64,000 nucleotides of DNA from Microbacterium sp. No. 7 (GCF_001314225.1 NZ_CP012697.1:124001-188000), one strand, 5' to 3'. Shown: positions 21,741-36,480, counted from the first letter of the stretch. Translations and numbers: made by a program. The notes: generated by a model from the sequence alone, not told the origin.

Positions 21741-24458
21741 CTACCCCGCCGGTGTCAGCACGAGGGTGTGCGTCGCGGCATCCTCCAGCGCCTCGAGCGA
21801 GTAGCGCCACGGGGTCTGCCGGTACTGCTGCCACGCCTCGACCTGGTCGACGTAGTTCGGGTGGAACACGTGGCCGCTCGTGCCCGTCAGGTGGTTCCAG
21901 CGCGACGCGTCGAAGTCGGAGAGGTCGACCGTCATGCGCATCGACGGCACCGTGGTCGTCGCGAACGAGCCCGAGCCGAGCGCCCACCCCGTCGCGTTGA
22001 CGACCGATGCGCCGCCGCCCACCGGGTAGGGGCCGCGGTTGAACAGCATCTCGATCGGCGCGATCCCGCTCGAGCCGAACGTGCCGTGCGTGAGGCCGAT
22101 CGCGTGCAGCCGTCCCCAGTTCCACCGGTGCGGCGTGTCGCCCTGCAGCGCCGACAGCCGCGCGTAGGCGCGCTCCGCGGCGTCGCGCAGCATGGCATCC
22201 TTGCCCGACACGTCGATCTCGTCGTTCGTCCACCACGGCGACGTCGGGTCGTCGAACAGCCGGTCGACGACGAGGAACAGGCGGGCCTGGTTCGACAGCG
22301 GCACGGGGTCGTCGCGGCGCGCGAAAAGGTTCTGCGCCAGCTCGTCCCACAGCACGTTCGCGAACGCCGCCTCGGCCGACGACGCGCTGTTCTGCGCGTC
22401 CCACATGTCGAGCAGGTCGAGCGCCTCCTGCACCTTCGGGTCGTCGACCGCGATGCCGCTGTACTCGGCGGCCAGCCGCTTGCCGATCCAGAACTCCTCG
22501 TCGGCCTGGAACGCCGACATGTCGTCGGCGGTGAGCTTGCGCACCGCCGACGTGCGCTCGATGAGGTCGGCGATGCGCGCGGCGCGCCAGCCGTAGTCCC
22601 AGTCGTTCGTGAGGTGGTGGGGGTAGTCGGGGCCGATGATCGCGTTGTTGGCCGTCACGATGTACCCCGACGGCGGGTTGTAGACGACCGGCAGCTCCTC
22701 GAAGGGCACGAACCCCTGCCAGTCGAACTGCGACGTCCAGCCGGGCACGGGCATCGACCCGTCGCCGCTGTGCCGCACGGGCAGCTTGCCGGGCGTCTGG
22801 TAGCCGATGTTGCCCTCCAGGTCGGCGTAGACGAGGTTCTGCGCCGGCACGTCGAACTGCGCCGCGGCGGCGCGGAAGTCGTCGAAGTCCTGGGCCGTGC
22901 CCATCGCGAAGATCGCGGATGCCGTGGTGCCCGGCTCCAGCGCCGTCCAGGCGAGCGACACGGCGAACTCGCCGTCGGCGGGCGGGCCGCCCGCGACCTC
23001 GTCGGGCGTCACGGCGACGCGGGCGTCGCCGACGTACGGGTCGTCGGCGATCGCGGTGAACGTGTCGGTCAGGCCCGAGACGATCGGGCCGTGCACGGTC
23101 GAGCGCACCTCGATCTCGACGGGGTCGCCGCCCGCGACCCGCAGCGTCTCGGTGCGCACCTCGAGCGGCACGAGGGCGCCGTCGCGCCAGTACTGGTCGC
23201 CCTGCACGCGCTCGATGTAGAGGTCGGAGACGTCGGTGCTGAGGTTGGTGAACCCCCACGCGATGTCGTCGTTGTGCCCGATGATGACCCCGGGGACGCC
23301 CGAGAACCCGAAGCCCGCGGCCGAGTAGGTGCACGCCGACGTCTTCTCGCGGCAGCGCAGCTGCGACTGGTGCCACACGCTCGGCAGGCTCGCGCCGAGG
23401 TGCGGATCGTTCGCGAGCAGCGGCAGGCCGCTCTCGGTGAGCCGGCCCGACACGACCCACGAGTTCGAGCCGATGCCCTCGCCCGCGCCGCCGATGAGGT
23501 CGCTCGCGGCCGCCACGACGTCGGAGACCTCGCGCCAGTCGATGGCGGACGAGGGGATGCCGGCCGGCGTCGCCGTCGTGCCGGCATCCGTCTCCGCGCC
23601 CACGGCGGGGAGGCCCGTCGTGATCTCGGAGACGATCACCGGGTTCCTGTCGAAGGGATAGCCCGGGTACAGCGTCAGCAGCTCCTCGGCCGTGTACGTC
23701 TGGGCGAGCAGGGCGCGCTCGGCCTCGGTCTCGACGTTGGCGCGCAGGTCCCAGGCCATCGCCTTGAGCCAGGCGACGGAGTCGGCGGGCGTCCATGGCT
23801 CGACCTCGTAGCCGGAGTTCTGCAGGCCCAGCACCGCGTACTCGAACGACAGCGCGGCGCCGTCGTGGTCGGCGAGGTAGGCGTTGACGCCGTCGGCGTA
23901 CGCCTCGTAGTTGGCGCGCACGTCGTCGTCGAACGCCGCGACCTCCTGCTCGGCGATGTCGCGCCAGCCGAGGGTGCGCAGGAACGCGTCGGTCTTCAGC
24001 TGCGACTCGCCGAACAGCTCCGCGAGCCGGCCGCTCGTGAGGTGCCGGCGGAAGTCCATCTCCCAGAAGCGGTCCTGCGCGTGCACGTAGCCCTGCGCGA
24101 AGAACAGGTCGTGGTCGGTGTCGGCGACGATCGTCGGGATGCCGAGGTCGTCGCGCTGCACGGTGACCTCGCCGGCCAGGCCGTCGAGCGCGACCGTGCC
24201 CTCCAGCTGCGGGAACGAGCGCTGGATCGTGAACACCACGAGGCCCGCCGCGATGAGCGCGATGACGGTGAGAGCGGCCACGGCGGTGAAGACGCCGATG
24301 CCGATCTTGCGGCCCAGCGAGCGCTTCGCCGGCTGCGGCTCGACGAGGTCGTCGCGCATGAGCGCGCGCGAGCGCCGCGTCGGCGGCGCGGCCTCGTCGA
24401 AGAACGCCTCGGCTCGGCCGTCGGGCGCGTCAGGTCGCTCGGGTACGCGGTCGGACAT
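21741..24458 (-). CDS. Penicillin acylase family protein (Ntn hydrolase), membrane-anchored
   Basis: 905 residues. One N-terminal transmembrane segment lies at ~55-80 ([20 protein letters not shown]), then an extracytoplasmic enzyme. The alpha-chain part includes [20 protein letters not shown]. Autoprocessing should occur before the nucleophile Ser in [19 protein letters not shown], near residue 345, releasing a beta chain that begins SNSW. Later family motifs are GIAWGF-like [10 protein letters not shown] and [10 protein letters not shown]. Such enzymes hydrolyse amides of beta-lactams or acyl-homoserine lactones; the physiological substrate cannot be told. ATG 24458 (MSDRVPERP) is preferred over an upstream extension of low-complexity sequence. 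Confidence 0.9.
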   Translation of the reverse strand: MSDRVPERPDAPDGRAEAFFDEAAPPTRRSRALMRDDLVEPQPAKRSLGRKIGIGVFTAVAALTVIALIAAGLVVFTIQRSFPQLEGTVALDGLAGEVTVQRDDLGIPTIVADTDHDLFFAQGYVHAQDRFWEMDFRRHLTSGRLAELFGESQLKTDAFLRTLGWRDIAEQEVAAFDDDVRANYEAYADGVNAYLADHDGAALSFEYAVLGLQNSGYEVEPWTPADSVAWLKAMAWDLRANVETEAERALLAQTYTAEELLTLYPGYPFDRNPVIVSEITTGLPAVGAETDAGTTATPAGIPSSAIDWREVSDVVAAASDLIGGAGEGIGSNSWVVSGRLTESGLPLLANDPHLGASLPSVWHQSQLRCREKTSACTYSAAGFGFSGVPGVIIGHNDDIAWGFTNLSTDVSDLYIERVQGDQYWRDGALVPLEVRTETLRVAGGDPVEIEVRSTVHGPIVSGLTDTFTAIADDPYVGDARVAVTPDEVAGGPPADGEFAVSLAWTALEPGTTASAIFAMGTAQDFDDFRAAAAQFDVPAQNLVYADLEGNIGYQTPGKLPVRHSGDGSMPVPGWTSQFDWQGFVPFEELPVVYNPPSGYIVTANNAIIGPDYPHHLTNDWDYGWRAARIADLIERTSAVRKLTADDMSAFQADEEFWIGKRLAAEYSGIAVDDPKVQEALDLLDMWDAQNSASSAEAAFANVLWDELAQNLFARRDDPVPLSNQARLFLVVDRLFDDPTSPWWTNDEIDVSGKDAMLRDAAERAYARLSALQGDTPHRWNWGRLHAIGLTHGTFGSSGIAPIEMLFNRGPYPVGGGASVVNATGWALGSGSFATTTVPSMRMTVDLSDFDASRWNHLTGTSGHVFHPNYVDQVEAWQQYRQTPWRYSLEALEDAATHTLVLTPAG

Positions 24459-25177
24459 CGGTGCGGCTCCCCAGGGAGACAAACGTCGGGCACGCCTCAG
24501 GGTCTGTGCGGCGCAACGGCGCGGACCTCCCCCGTCCGAACCGGTCTTCGCATCGTAGCCCGCACACCCCACCCCGTCGACTTCGCCCCGCCGCCCCGGC
24601 CACGCCTCGGCCTACGTCTGTGCCCCGGGCCCGTCGTCTGTGCCCCGCGCCCGTGCGGTGCCGCTGCTCCGCGCCTGCGTGGTGCCGGTGCTCCGCGCCT
24701 GCGTGGTGCCGGTGCTCCGGGCCTGTGTGGTGCCGGTGCTCCGGGCCTGTGTGGTGCCGTTGCTCCGCCCCGTGCCCCGCACCCCGCGCGTGCCCCGTGC
24801 AGGAGATTCCGCACGCGACAGGCCGAGCGCCGCTCAACACGCCCGGCATCCGCGATCCGTCCTGCACGGCTCACACCCCGCCGGCCGATCCCGGCCGCCC
24901 TACTCCGGTGGTCGAGCCCCGCGCCTGCACGTGCCCCGTGCAGGAGATTCCGGGCACAACGAACTGAGCGCCGCTCAACACCCCCGGCATCCGCGATCCG
25001 TCCTGCACGGCTCACATCCTGCGGCCGTACCCGGCCACAACCCACTCCGCCGGCCGCGCCCCGCAGCCTCACACCCCGCCGACCGATCCCGGCCCCCACT
25101 CACCCCGCTGGTCGAGTAGCCGCCGCGGAGCGGCGGCGTATCGAGACCCGCCGAACCGCCCGCTGCGCCGAACCCGG
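24459..25177. repeat. 719-bp gene-free spacer with tandem and dispersed repeats
   Basis: No convincing gene is seen. A 24-bp unit (GCGCCTGCGTGGTGCCGGTG plus CTCC) is repeated four times in tandem at 24671-24766, with a fifth partial copy just before. A second motif occurs twice 141 bp apart (24795-24869 and 24936-25010): CCGTGCAGGA, ~55 bp, then the inverse TCCTGCACGG, with much of the interior shared. These dyads could be terminators for argG, which ends upstream on the minus strand. Confidence 0.75.
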
Positions 25178-28646
<3,469 letters not shown>

Positions 28647-28800
28647 GGCCGCCGCTCCTCTCTCGTGCGGGCCCGACTGCCCCGCGGTGCCCTCCACTGT
28701 GCGCCGCCGCGCCCCCGGCATCCCCCTCGCGCCGTCACGCACCGCAACACCGCGCCACGCACCGTCACGCCGTCGCCGCGGTGCTCCGGTACCTTCCTTG

Positions 28801-28923
28801 CCGAGATGGTGGGTTTCTCGGCGAGAAGGTGGGCACCGTTTCGGCGAGAAACCCACCGTCTCGGCACAGAACGCACCGTCTCGGCGCCGAACCCACCATC
28901 TCGGCGCCGAACCCACCGTCTCC
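28801..28923. repeat. Orientation-switching word array, 20-bp period
   Basis: An 11-bp word GAGAWGGTGGG occurs at 28803 and 28823, and its inverse (CCCACCRTCTC and close variants) at 28832, 28852, 28872, 28892 and 28912. Spacing within each set is exactly 20 bp. It fills the 351-bp gap between metQ and the FAD protein gene; the rest of that gap shows nothing I can name. Confidence 0.75.
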
Positions 28924-28997
28924 GCGAGCGGCCGGGGAGAACACGCAGCGGCGGGCGGCCCGAGGACCGCCCGCCGCTGCGGGGAGGGATGCGCGGA

Positions 28998-29834
28998 TCA
29001 GCGCGCGACGGGGACCACCAGGCCGCCCCACGTGTCGTTCATGTACTCGGCGGTCTCGTCGGAGACGAGCAGCTCGTACAGCGCCGTGACGCGCGGGTCG
29101 TCCTTCAGCTCGGGACGCGTCGCGAGCACGTTGTAGTAGGCGCTGTCGGTGCCCTCGATGAGGATCGCCTGCTCCGAGGTGAGCCCGGCCGGCAGCGCGA
29201 ACGTGATCGTCACGAACGCCACGTCGACGTCGTCGATCGCACGGCCGAGCGACGCGTTCTCGACCTCCTTGAAGTCGAACTTCTTGGGGTTCGCCGTGAT
29301 GCCGCTGAGGTTCGTGACGTCGTCGGCCACCTCGATGAGCCCCTCGGCGGCGAGCATCTTGAGCGCGCGGCCCTCGTTGGTGGGGTCGTTGGGGATCGCG
29401 ATGCTCGCGCCCTCCTCGAGCTCGTCGAAGCTCTTCACCTTGTTCGAGTAGAACGCGGCGCTCGGCAGGTAGGCCTCGCCGAGGCTGATGAGGTCGCCGC
29501 CCGTGTTCGTGTTGAAGTTCTCCAGGAACGTGGTGTTCTGGAACAGGTTCGCGTCGATCGACCCGTCGGCGAGGGCCGTGTTGGGCGTGTTGTAGTCGGT
29601 GAACGGCACGAACTCGATCGTGAGGCCGAGCTCCTTGGCGGGGCCCTCGTTCACGAAGTTCAGGATGTCGCCGGCGGGCGTCTGCAGCGCGCCGACCTTG
29701 ATGGTGCCGAGCGCTTCGCCCTCGGCGGGGGCGTCGGAGGATGCGGGGGCCGAGCCGCCGCCGCACGCGGTGAGGGTCAGGGCGAGGGCCGCGGCGGTCG
29801 CGGCGAGCAGGGAGGCGCGGAGGGCGCGGGGCAT
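28998..29834 (-). CDS. metQ: Methionine ABC transporter substrate-binding lipoprotein
   Basis: 278 residues. The signal peptide ends in a lipobox (LALTLTAC near residue 24), so it is anchored to the outer face of the membrane. The NlpA/MetQ fold is shown by TIKVGALQTPAGDILNFVNE, FTDYNTPNTALADGSIDANL and NTTFLENF. It delivers methionine (or a close analogue) to MetI/MetN. It is the last gene of the metN-metI-metQ operon, 49 nt after metI. Confidence 0.92.
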   Translation of the reverse strand: MPRALRASLLAATAAALALTLTACGGGSAPASSDAPAEGEALGTIKVGALQTPAGDILNFVNEGPAKELGLTIEFVPFTDYNTPNTALADGSIDANLFQNTTFLENFNTNTGGDLISLGEAYLPSAAFYSNKVKSFDELEEGASIAIPNDPTNEGRALKMLAAEGLIEVADDVTNLSGITANPKKFDFKEVENASLGRAIDDVDVAFVTITFALPAGLTSEQAILIEGTDSAYYNVLATRPELKDDPRVTALYELLVSDETAEYMNDTWGGLVVPVAR

Positions 29835-29883
29835 GGGAGTTTCCTCTCGGTCGGGTGCGGGGGAGATGACGCGGCGGGCCGCG

Positions 29884-30584
29884 TCAGGCGAGCGCGCGGG
29901 TGGTGGCGGTGCTGCGCCGGGCGAGCCGGCGGGCGCCCCACGTCGCGATCGCCTGCAGGATCATGACGATCGCGAAGATGATGATGATGACGGTCACCAT
30001 GTGGATCGTGCTGTACTGCTGATATCCGTAGCGGATCGCGACGTCGCCGAGGCCGCCGCCGCCGACCGTGCCGACCATCGCCGAGAAGTTGATGATCGAC
30101 GTGACGGTCGTCGACAGCCCGAGCAGCATCGAGGGCGCCGACTCCGGCACGAGCACCTTCGTCACGAGCTCCCAGCGGCTCGCGCCGAGCGAGGAGGCGA
30201 CCTCCAGCAGGCCGGGGTCGACCTCCTTGATCGCGATCTCGACCATGCGCGCGAAGAACGGGATCGCGACGACCGAGAGCGGAACGATGGATGCCGTGGG
30301 CCCGATGAACGTGCCGACGATGAAGCGCGTCACGGGGATGAGCGCGACCATGAGGATGATGAACGGCACGCTGCGTCCGAAGTTGACGATCAGGTCGAGC
30401 ACGCGGTTGATGACGATGCCCGCGCGGCGCGAGCCGAACGGCCGCTCCAGGAAGCCGCCCTTCTCGGTGCCGACGAGCACGATGCCGAGCGGCAGGCCGA
30501 ACAGCACCGTGAACACCAGGGCGGCGCCGACCATATAGAGGGTCTGGCCCGTGGCGACGAGGAGCGTCTGGAGCAGCGCGTCGT

Positions 30585-30588
<4 letters not shown>
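29884..30588 (-). CDS. metI: Methionine ABC transporter permease
   Basis: 234 residues with five to six transmembrane helices. The EAA loop that contacts the ATPase is EVASSLGASRWELVTKVLVP near residues 145-165. The N-terminal MALLQTLLVATGQTLYMVGA-like region and SAMVGTVGGGGLGDVAIRYG are typical of MetI. Its ATG overlaps the metN stop by 4 nt. Confidence 0.92.
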
Positions 30589-31622
<1,034 letters not shown>

Positions 31623-31696
31623 CCCGTTCTCGCCCGCCTGACGAAATCCATGACGAATCGTTTCGCCGCGGCTTGCGGATCCCCCTCCCCCTTGTT

Positions 31697-31751
31697 CAAC
31701 TGCGGCGAAGTGCGGGTGCGGCCGGGGTGCACCCGCACTTCGCCGCGGTTG
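31697..31751. terminator. Palindrome of the CAACCGCGGC family
   Basis: The arms CAACTGCGGCGAAGTGCGGG and its near-perfect inverse enclose a short loop, giving a stem of about 23 bp. The same word recurs at 36781-36841 and twice at 45261-45390, so this is a dispersed intergenic palindrome. It lies between the divergent metN and PEBP genes, which argues against a simple terminator role at this site. Confidence 0.6.
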
Positions 31752-31857
31752 GAGGGGGGTGGAGGGTGGGTGGGGGGATGGAGGGTGGGGGAGAGGGACG
31801 GGGAGGCGGGCGGATGCCAGGATGGAGGCAGCGTCATCACCGAGTCACGGAGGCACC

Positions 31858-32394
31858 ATGCTCAACGTCGATCCCTATGCCGCCCTTGCCGAGCTGCGCG
31901 ACTTCGCGCCGCTGGAGCTCACCAGTCCCGACTTCGCCGACGGGCAGCCGCTGCCCGTCTCGGCCTGGTCGGCCTCGCGCGGCGGCGAGGACCTCGCGCC
32001 CACGCTGACCTGGGGCGAGCCGCCCGCCGGCACGAAGAGCTTCGCGATCTCGTGCTACGACCCCGACGCCCCGACCGGCTCCGGGTACTGGCACTGGGCC
32101 GTCGCCGACATCCCCGCTGACGTGCGCTCGCTCCCCGCTGGCGACGGCACCGCGGAGTCGCTGCCCGCCGGCGTGCTCGTGCTGCCGAACGAGGCCGGCT
32201 CGCGCCGCTACGTCGGCTCCGCGCCGCCCGCCGGCACGGGCGTGCACCGCTACTTCTTCGTCATCGACGCGCTGCCCGTCGCCTCGCTGGAGCTCGACCC
32301 GGCATCCACGCCGGCCGTGCTGGGCTTCAACCGCCACTTCCGGTCGCTCGGCCGCGGCATCCTCGTCGGCACGGCCGACCCGGCCGACCGCTGA
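31858..32394 (+). CDS. YbhB/YbcL family PEBP protein
   Basis: 178 residues. The phosphatidylethanolamine-binding-protein signatures are SFAISCYDPDAPTGSGYWHW and GVHRYFFVIDALP, with the ligand-pocket Asp and His residues. Bacterial members are cytoplasmic or periplasmic and of uncertain role, and are usually called Raf-kinase-inhibitor-like. There is no signal peptide here. ATG 31858 follows CACGGAGG. Confidence 0.9.
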   Translation: MLNVDPYAALAELRDFAPLELTSPDFADGQPLPVSAWSASRGGEDLAPTLTWGEPPAGTKSFAISCYDPDAPTGSGYWHWAVADIPADVRSLPAGDGTAESLPAGVLVLPNEAGSRRYVGSAPPAGTGVHRYFFVIDALPVASLELDPASTPAVLGFNRHFRSLGRGILVGTADPADR

Positions 32395-32414
32395 CGCGGG
32401 CTCATCCCCCGCGA

Positions 32415-32476
32415 CGGCTGCGCTCTCCTGCTCGGGCCGCATCGATCGTGCGCGCCCGAGCAGGAGACCGCAGCCG
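32415..32476. terminator. Long inverted repeat between PEBP gene and purA
   Basis: Arms of ~23 bp (CGGCTGCG...GCTCGGGC and inverse, one internal mismatch) surround a 16-nt loop. It lies 21 bp after the PEBP stop, and there is no T-tract. It would work as a strong hairpin in RNA; a terminator role is inferred. Confidence 0.6.
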
Positions 32477-32583
32477 ACGGGGTGAACCGGCGATGCCGAG
32501 GCGCTGAGCGGCAGCCGGGCGAGCGGCACCCGCCCGGTAGACTGGGTGCTTGATCCCCTCGGCGAAGAAAAGGGAGCACACCC

Positions 32584-33867
32584 ATGCCAGGAATCGTGAT
32601 CGTCGGCGTCCAGTGGGGCGACGAGGGCAAGGGCAAGGCGACCGATCTGCTCGGTGAGCGCACCGACTGGGTCGTCAAGTTCAACGGCGGCAACAACGCG
32701 GGTCACACGGTCGTGATCGGCGACAAGAAGTACGCGCTGCACCTGCTGCCGAGCGGCATCCTCACCCCCGGTGTCAACCCCGTGATCGGCAACGGCGTCG
32801 TCGTAGACCTGGAGGTGCTGTTCGCCGAGCTCGAGGCGCTGAGCGCGCGCGGCGTCGACACGTCGCGGCTGCGCGTCTCGGCCAACGCGCACATCATCAC
32901 GCACTACCACCGCACGCTCGACAAGGTCACGGAGCGCTTCCTCGGCAGGCGCATGATCGGCACGACCGGCCGCGGCATCGGCCCCACCTACGCCGACAAG
33001 ATCAACCGCGTCGGCATCCGCGTGCAGGACCTGCTCGACGAGAACATCCTGCGGCAGAAGGTCGAGGGCGCGCTCGACCAGAAGAACCACCTGCTCGTCA
33101 AGGTGTTCAACCGCCGCGCGATCACGGTCGACGAGATCGTCGACGACCTGCTGTCGTACGTCGAGCGCCTGCGTCCCATGATCGCCGACACGAGCCAGCT
33201 GCTGAACGACGCGCTGGATGCCGGTGACGTCGTCGTCTTCGAGGGCGGCCAGGCCACGATGCTCGACATCGACCACGGCACCTACCCGTTCGTCACGTCG
33301 TCGTCGGCCACGGCCGGCGGCGCGTCGACGGGCTCGGGCGTCGGGCCGAACCGGCTCGACCGCATCGTCGGCATCGTCAAGGCTTACACGACCCGCGTGG
33401 GCTCGGGGCCGTTCCCGACCGAGCTGTTCGACGAGCAGGGCGAGTGGCTGCGCTCGCGCGGCTTCGAGTTCGGCACCACGACGGGGCGGCCGCGCCGCGT
33501 CGGCTGGTACGACGCGCCCATCACGCGCTACGCGACGCGCATCAACGGCATCACCGACCTCGTGCTGACCAAGCTCGACATCCTCACGGGGCTGGAGCAG
33601 ATCCCCGTGTGCGTCGCATACGACGTCGACGGGCAGCGCTTCGACGAGGTGCCCGTCAACCAGAGCGACTTCCACCACGCGAAGCCGATCCTGGAGTACT
33701 TCCCGGGCTGGAGCGAGGACATCTCGACGGCGCGCACGTTCGACGACCTGCCGCAGGCCGCGCAGGACTATGTGCTCGCGCTGGAGGGCATGAGCGGCAC
33801 GCGCATCTCGGTGATCGGCGTCGGGGCCGCCCGCGACGCGGTGATCGTGCGCCACGACCTGGTCTGA
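32584..33867 (+). CDS. purA: Adenylosuccinate synthetase
   Basis: 427 residues, the normal length. The GTP-binding P-loop region is [16 protein letters not shown] near residues 8-23, with the catalytic Asp and the later His in NNAGHTVV. The signature [19 protein letters not shown] is present. It converts IMP and aspartate to adenylosuccinate using GTP, the first step from IMP to AMP. The ATG follows AAAAGGGAG. purL is at 47.7-50.0 kb but not in the same operon. Confidence 0.96.
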   Translation: MPGIVIVGVQWGDEGKGKATDLLGERTDWVVKFNGGNNAGHTVVIGDKKYALHLLPSGILTPGVNPVIGNGVVVDLEVLFAELEALSARGVDTSRLRVSANAHIITHYHRTLDKVTERFLGRRMIGTTGRGIGPTYADKINRVGIRVQDLLDENILRQKVEGALDQKNHLLVKVFNRRAITVDEIVDDLLSYVERLRPMIADTSQLLNDALDAGDVVVFEGGQATMLDIDHGTYPFVTSSSATAGGASTGSGVGPNRLDRIVGIVKAYTTRVGSGPFPTELFDEQGEWLRSRGFEFGTTTGRPRRVGWYDAPITRYATRINGITDLVLTKLDILTGLEQIPVCVAYDVDGQRFDEVPVNQSDFHHAKPILEYFPGWSEDISTARTFDDLPQAAQDYVLALEGMSGTRISVIGVGAARDAVIVRHDLV

Positions 33868-33874
33868 CCCGGCC

Positions 33875-35179
33875 GTGAGGCTGCTCGTCGGCGGATACAC
33901 CGCTGAGATGCGGGGCCGCGCGAACGGCATCGGCGTGCTGCACGCGGGCGCCGCAGACGACGCGCTCGCCGGCGGCGCGCTGTCGCGCCGGACGGATGCC
34001 GTGGCGACGGGCGGCTCGCCGTCATGGCTCACGCGGCATCCCTCGCTCGACGTCGTCTACGCGGCGATGGAGGGCACCGGCGAGGTCCAGGCGTTCCGCC
34101 GCACCGGCGAGGAGAGATATTCCCGCCTCGGCATGCCCGTGGAGGCCGGTGCCGCCGTCTGCCACGTCGCCGTCGCCCCCGACGGCTCGGCGCTGCTCGC
34201 CTCCTGCTGGGGCGACGGCCGCGTCGTGCGCATGCCGCTGAACGCCACCGGCATCCCGTCGTCCCCGCACATCGCCCCCGCCGCGTCCGACCCCCACCCC
34301 GCTCCGCCCGCCCCGCCCGCCCCGCTTGATCGGCGAGACAGCACGGGCGCGACGAGACTGCTCGCTGAACCGGCTGTCTCGTTGCACCGGGGCAGTCTCG
34401 CTGGGGATGCGGGGGATGCCGGCGGTGTGGGCTGGGTCGACGCGGCGGGGGACGAGGGGTATGCGGCGGCGGTGCGGGCGCTGCGGGATGCCGCGGGCGC
34501 GGAGTTCGCGCACCTGCTGCCGGACGTGCCGGAGCCGCCCGATGCGGGCGGGGCCGCCGGGACGGATGCCGGGGAGCCGGCGCGCGTCTCGCGGGCGCAT
34601 CAGGCGGTCTTCCTGCCCGGCGGGCTCATCGCGACGACCGATCTGGGCTTCGACCTGGTGCGGTTCTGGCGCGTCGCCGACGGCCGGCTCGTCGAGCGCG
34701 GCCGCGTCGTGCTGCCGCTCGGCAGCGGGCCGCGGCACATGGTGTGGCATCCGTCCGGCCACCTCTACGTCGTGACGGAGCTGTCGCTCGAGGTGTTCGT
34801 GCTCGCTCCCGATGCCGCCGGCGCGTGGCGGATCGTCGCGGGCACGCCGCTGGCGCCCGCGACGCTGCCGGGCGATGCCGCCGCCGAGCTCGCGATGTCG
34901 CGCGACGGCGAGGTGCTCTACGCGGGCGTGCGCGGCAGCGACACGATCGCGGTGCTGCGCGTGCGCGGCACGGGGGCCGAGCTCGCGCCGGTCGCCCTCG
35001 TCGAGGCGGGCGTCGCGTGGCCGCGGCACCACGTCGTGCTGCGCGACACCCTGCTCGTCGCCGGCCAGCACTCCGACGAGGTCGCGTCGCGCTCGCTGGA
35101 TCTGCGCACCGGCATCCCGGGCCGGGTGCGCTTCCGCGCGGAGACGCCCTCGCCCAGCTGCCTGCTGCCCGTGGGATAG
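33875..35179 (+). CDS. Lactonase-family beta-propeller protein
   Basis: 434 residues from GTG 33875, 7 nt after purA. Repeated beta-propeller blades are visible: GGSPSWLTRHPSLDVVYAAM, CHVAVAPDGSALLASCWGDG and PRHMVWHPSGHLYVVTELS, as in 6-phosphogluconolactonase/YbhE-like enzymes. The middle (~residues 135-220) is Pro/Ala/Asp-rich low-complexity sequence that breaks the propeller pattern. It includes a 19-bp-period repeat array at DNA level (34335-34399). Enzymatic activity is therefore uncertain. Confidence 0.8.
   Translation: MRLLVGGYTAEMRGRANGIGVLHAGAADDALAGGALSRRTDAVATGGSPSWLTRHPSLDVVYAAMEGTGEVQAFRRTGEERYSRLGMPVEAGAAVCHVAVAPDGSALLASCWGDGRVVRMPLNATGIPSSPHIAPAASDPHPAPPAPPAPLDRRDSTGATRLLAEPAVSLHRGSLAGDAGDAGGVGWVDAAGDEGYAAAVRALRDAAGAEFAHLLPDVPEPPDAGGAAGTDAGEPARVSRAHQAVFLPGGLIATTDLGFDLVRFWRVADGRLVERGRVVLPLGSGPRHMVWHPSGHLYVVTELSLEVFVLAPDAAGAWRIVAGTPLAPATLPGDAAAELAMSRDGEVLYAGVRGSDTIAVLRVRGTGAELAPVALVEAGVAWPRHHVVLRDTLLVAGQHSDEVASRSLDLRTGIPGRVRFRAETPSPSCLLPVG
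34335..34399. repeat. Orientation-switching word array inside a gene, 19-bp period
   Basis: GAGACAGC (34335) and GAGACTGC (34354) are followed by the inverses GCTGTCTC (34373) and GCAGTCTC (34392). All four starts are exactly 19 bp apart. The element is read through in the lactonase frame as a low-complexity insert. Confidence 0.75.
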
Positions 35180-35197
35180 CACCGCGGCATCCACCGA

Positions 35198-35266
35198 CCT
35201 CGGTCCATCGCGCGAGCCTCGGACGTTCTCGCCGGAATCGTCCGAGGCTCCTCACATTCTCCGAGC
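35198..35266. terminator. 19-bp-period dyad array between convergent genes
   Basis: CCTCGG at 35198 and 35217 is followed by the inverse CCGAGG/CCGAGC at 35242 and 35261, spacing 19 bp in each set. The core is a perfect 12-bp-arm hairpin at 35214-35250 (GAGCCTCGGACG and inverse). It lies in the 108-bp gap between the convergent lactonase and AI-2E transporter genes, so bidirectional termination is likely. Confidence 0.65.
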
Positions 35267-35287
35267 TCCGCGAAGCCCGGAGCGCGG

Positions 35288-36442
35288 CTAGACCTTCGCG
35301 TCCTGACGGGGGATGAAGACCTTCTTGATGATGAGGAGGATGGATGCCGTGACCGGGATCGCGACGAGGGCGCCGAGCAGCCCCATGAGCGTGCCGCCGA
35401 CGAGGGCGCCGATGACGACGAGCGAGCCGGGCACCGAGATCGTGCGGTTCATGACCCGCGGGGTGAGCACGTATGCCTCGAGCTGCATGTAGACGAGGTA
35501 CGCGACGCCGAAGATGAGCGCCATGAGCGGGCTGGTGAACAGCGCGAGCGCCGTCGCGATCACCCAGAACAGCACGGTACCGATGAGCGGGATGAGCGTG
35601 ATGCAGAACGCCACGACGGCCATCAGCATGGGGAACGGCAGCCCGAGCACGAGATGCATGATGAACACGAACACCGAGTTGATGAACGCCAGGATCACCA
35701 TGCCGCCGAGGTAGCCGCCGACCGACGCCGTGATCTCCTCGGTCAGCTCGGCCGCGCCCGGGCGGTTGCGCGCCGGCACGAGGCGGTAGAACGCCTGCTT
35801 CATGGTGTCGAGCGTCGCGACGAAGTACAGGCTCAGCACGATCACGATCAGCAGGCCCGACAGCGTCGTGGCGATCGACGCGCCCACCTGCAGCACGCCG
35901 CCGCCGATCGCGGCGATGTTGCCGGGGTCGGTGAGGAAGGCCTGCACGTCGGCCAGCAGCGACTGCGCCTGCTCGCCGAACCGCTCGCTCACCCACGCGT
36001 AGGCGTCGCTGTTCTGGAACTCGCGGATCGCGTCGGGCAGGTCGCGGACGAACTGCGAGATCTGCTCGACGACCGTCGGGATGATGAGCCACAGCACGCC
36101 CGCGAGCACGAGGGCGAAGCCGAAGAACACGATCACGATCGACCACGCCCGCGAGACGCCGGCCCTCTCCAGGCGCCGCACGAGCGGGTCGAGGCCGAGG
36201 GCGATGAACAGCGCGAACGCGATGTAGATCCACACGGTCGCGAGATCGCGGATGGCGAAGCCCAGCGCGAGGGCCGCGAGACCACCGAGCGTCAGCAGGA
36301 AGCCGACGCCGAACGGGTGGTTCAGCGACGCCCAGAAGGTGCGTCCCTCGGGCGCCTCGAGGTCGTCGGTGCGGAGGGCGGTGCGCGGCTCGCTCGCGGC
36401 GTCGGGGGCGGCCGGGCGGCCGGGGCTCTTGCGCGGTCTCAT
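35288..36442 (-). CDS. AI-2E family transporter (UPF0118)
   Basis: 384 residues with about eight hydrophobic segments. The family signatures are PLVRRLERAGVSRAWSIVIV near residue 87, and the C-terminal LMALIFGVAYLVYMQLEAYV ... RVMNRTISVPGSLVVIGAL. Members export or channel small molecules or ions, and some act as Na+/H+ antiporters. The family name from E. coli TqsA should not be read as proof of quorum signalling. The first ~45 residues are polar and cytoplasmic. Confidence 0.88.
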   Translation of the reverse strand: MRPRKSPGRPAAPDAASEPRTALRTDDLEAPEGRTFWASLNHPFGVGFLLTLGGLAALALGFAIRDLATVWIYIAFALFIALGLDPLVRRLERAGVSRAWSIVIVFFGFALVLAGVLWLIIPTVVEQISQFVRDLPDAIREFQNSDAYAWVSERFGEQAQSLLADVQAFLTDPGNIAAIGGGVLQVGASIATTLSGLLIVIVLSLYFVATLDTMKQAFYRLVPARNRPGAAELTEEITASVGGYLGGMVILAFINSVFVFIMHLVLGLPFPMLMAVVAFCITLIPLIGTVLFWVIATALALFTSPLMALIFGVAYLVYMQLEAYVLTPRVMNRTISVPGSLVVIGALVGGTLMGLLGALVAIPVTASILLIIKKVFIPRQDAKV

Positions 36443-36480
36443 AGTGAGAACTCTAGGGCGCGGCGGGTAGTCTCGTGGGC

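Noticed and set aside
31623..31857. Possible SAM or methionine riboswitch upstream of metN
   Set aside because: The gap holds a palindrome and G-rich low-complexity DNA but none of the conserved riboswitch core that I could recognise.
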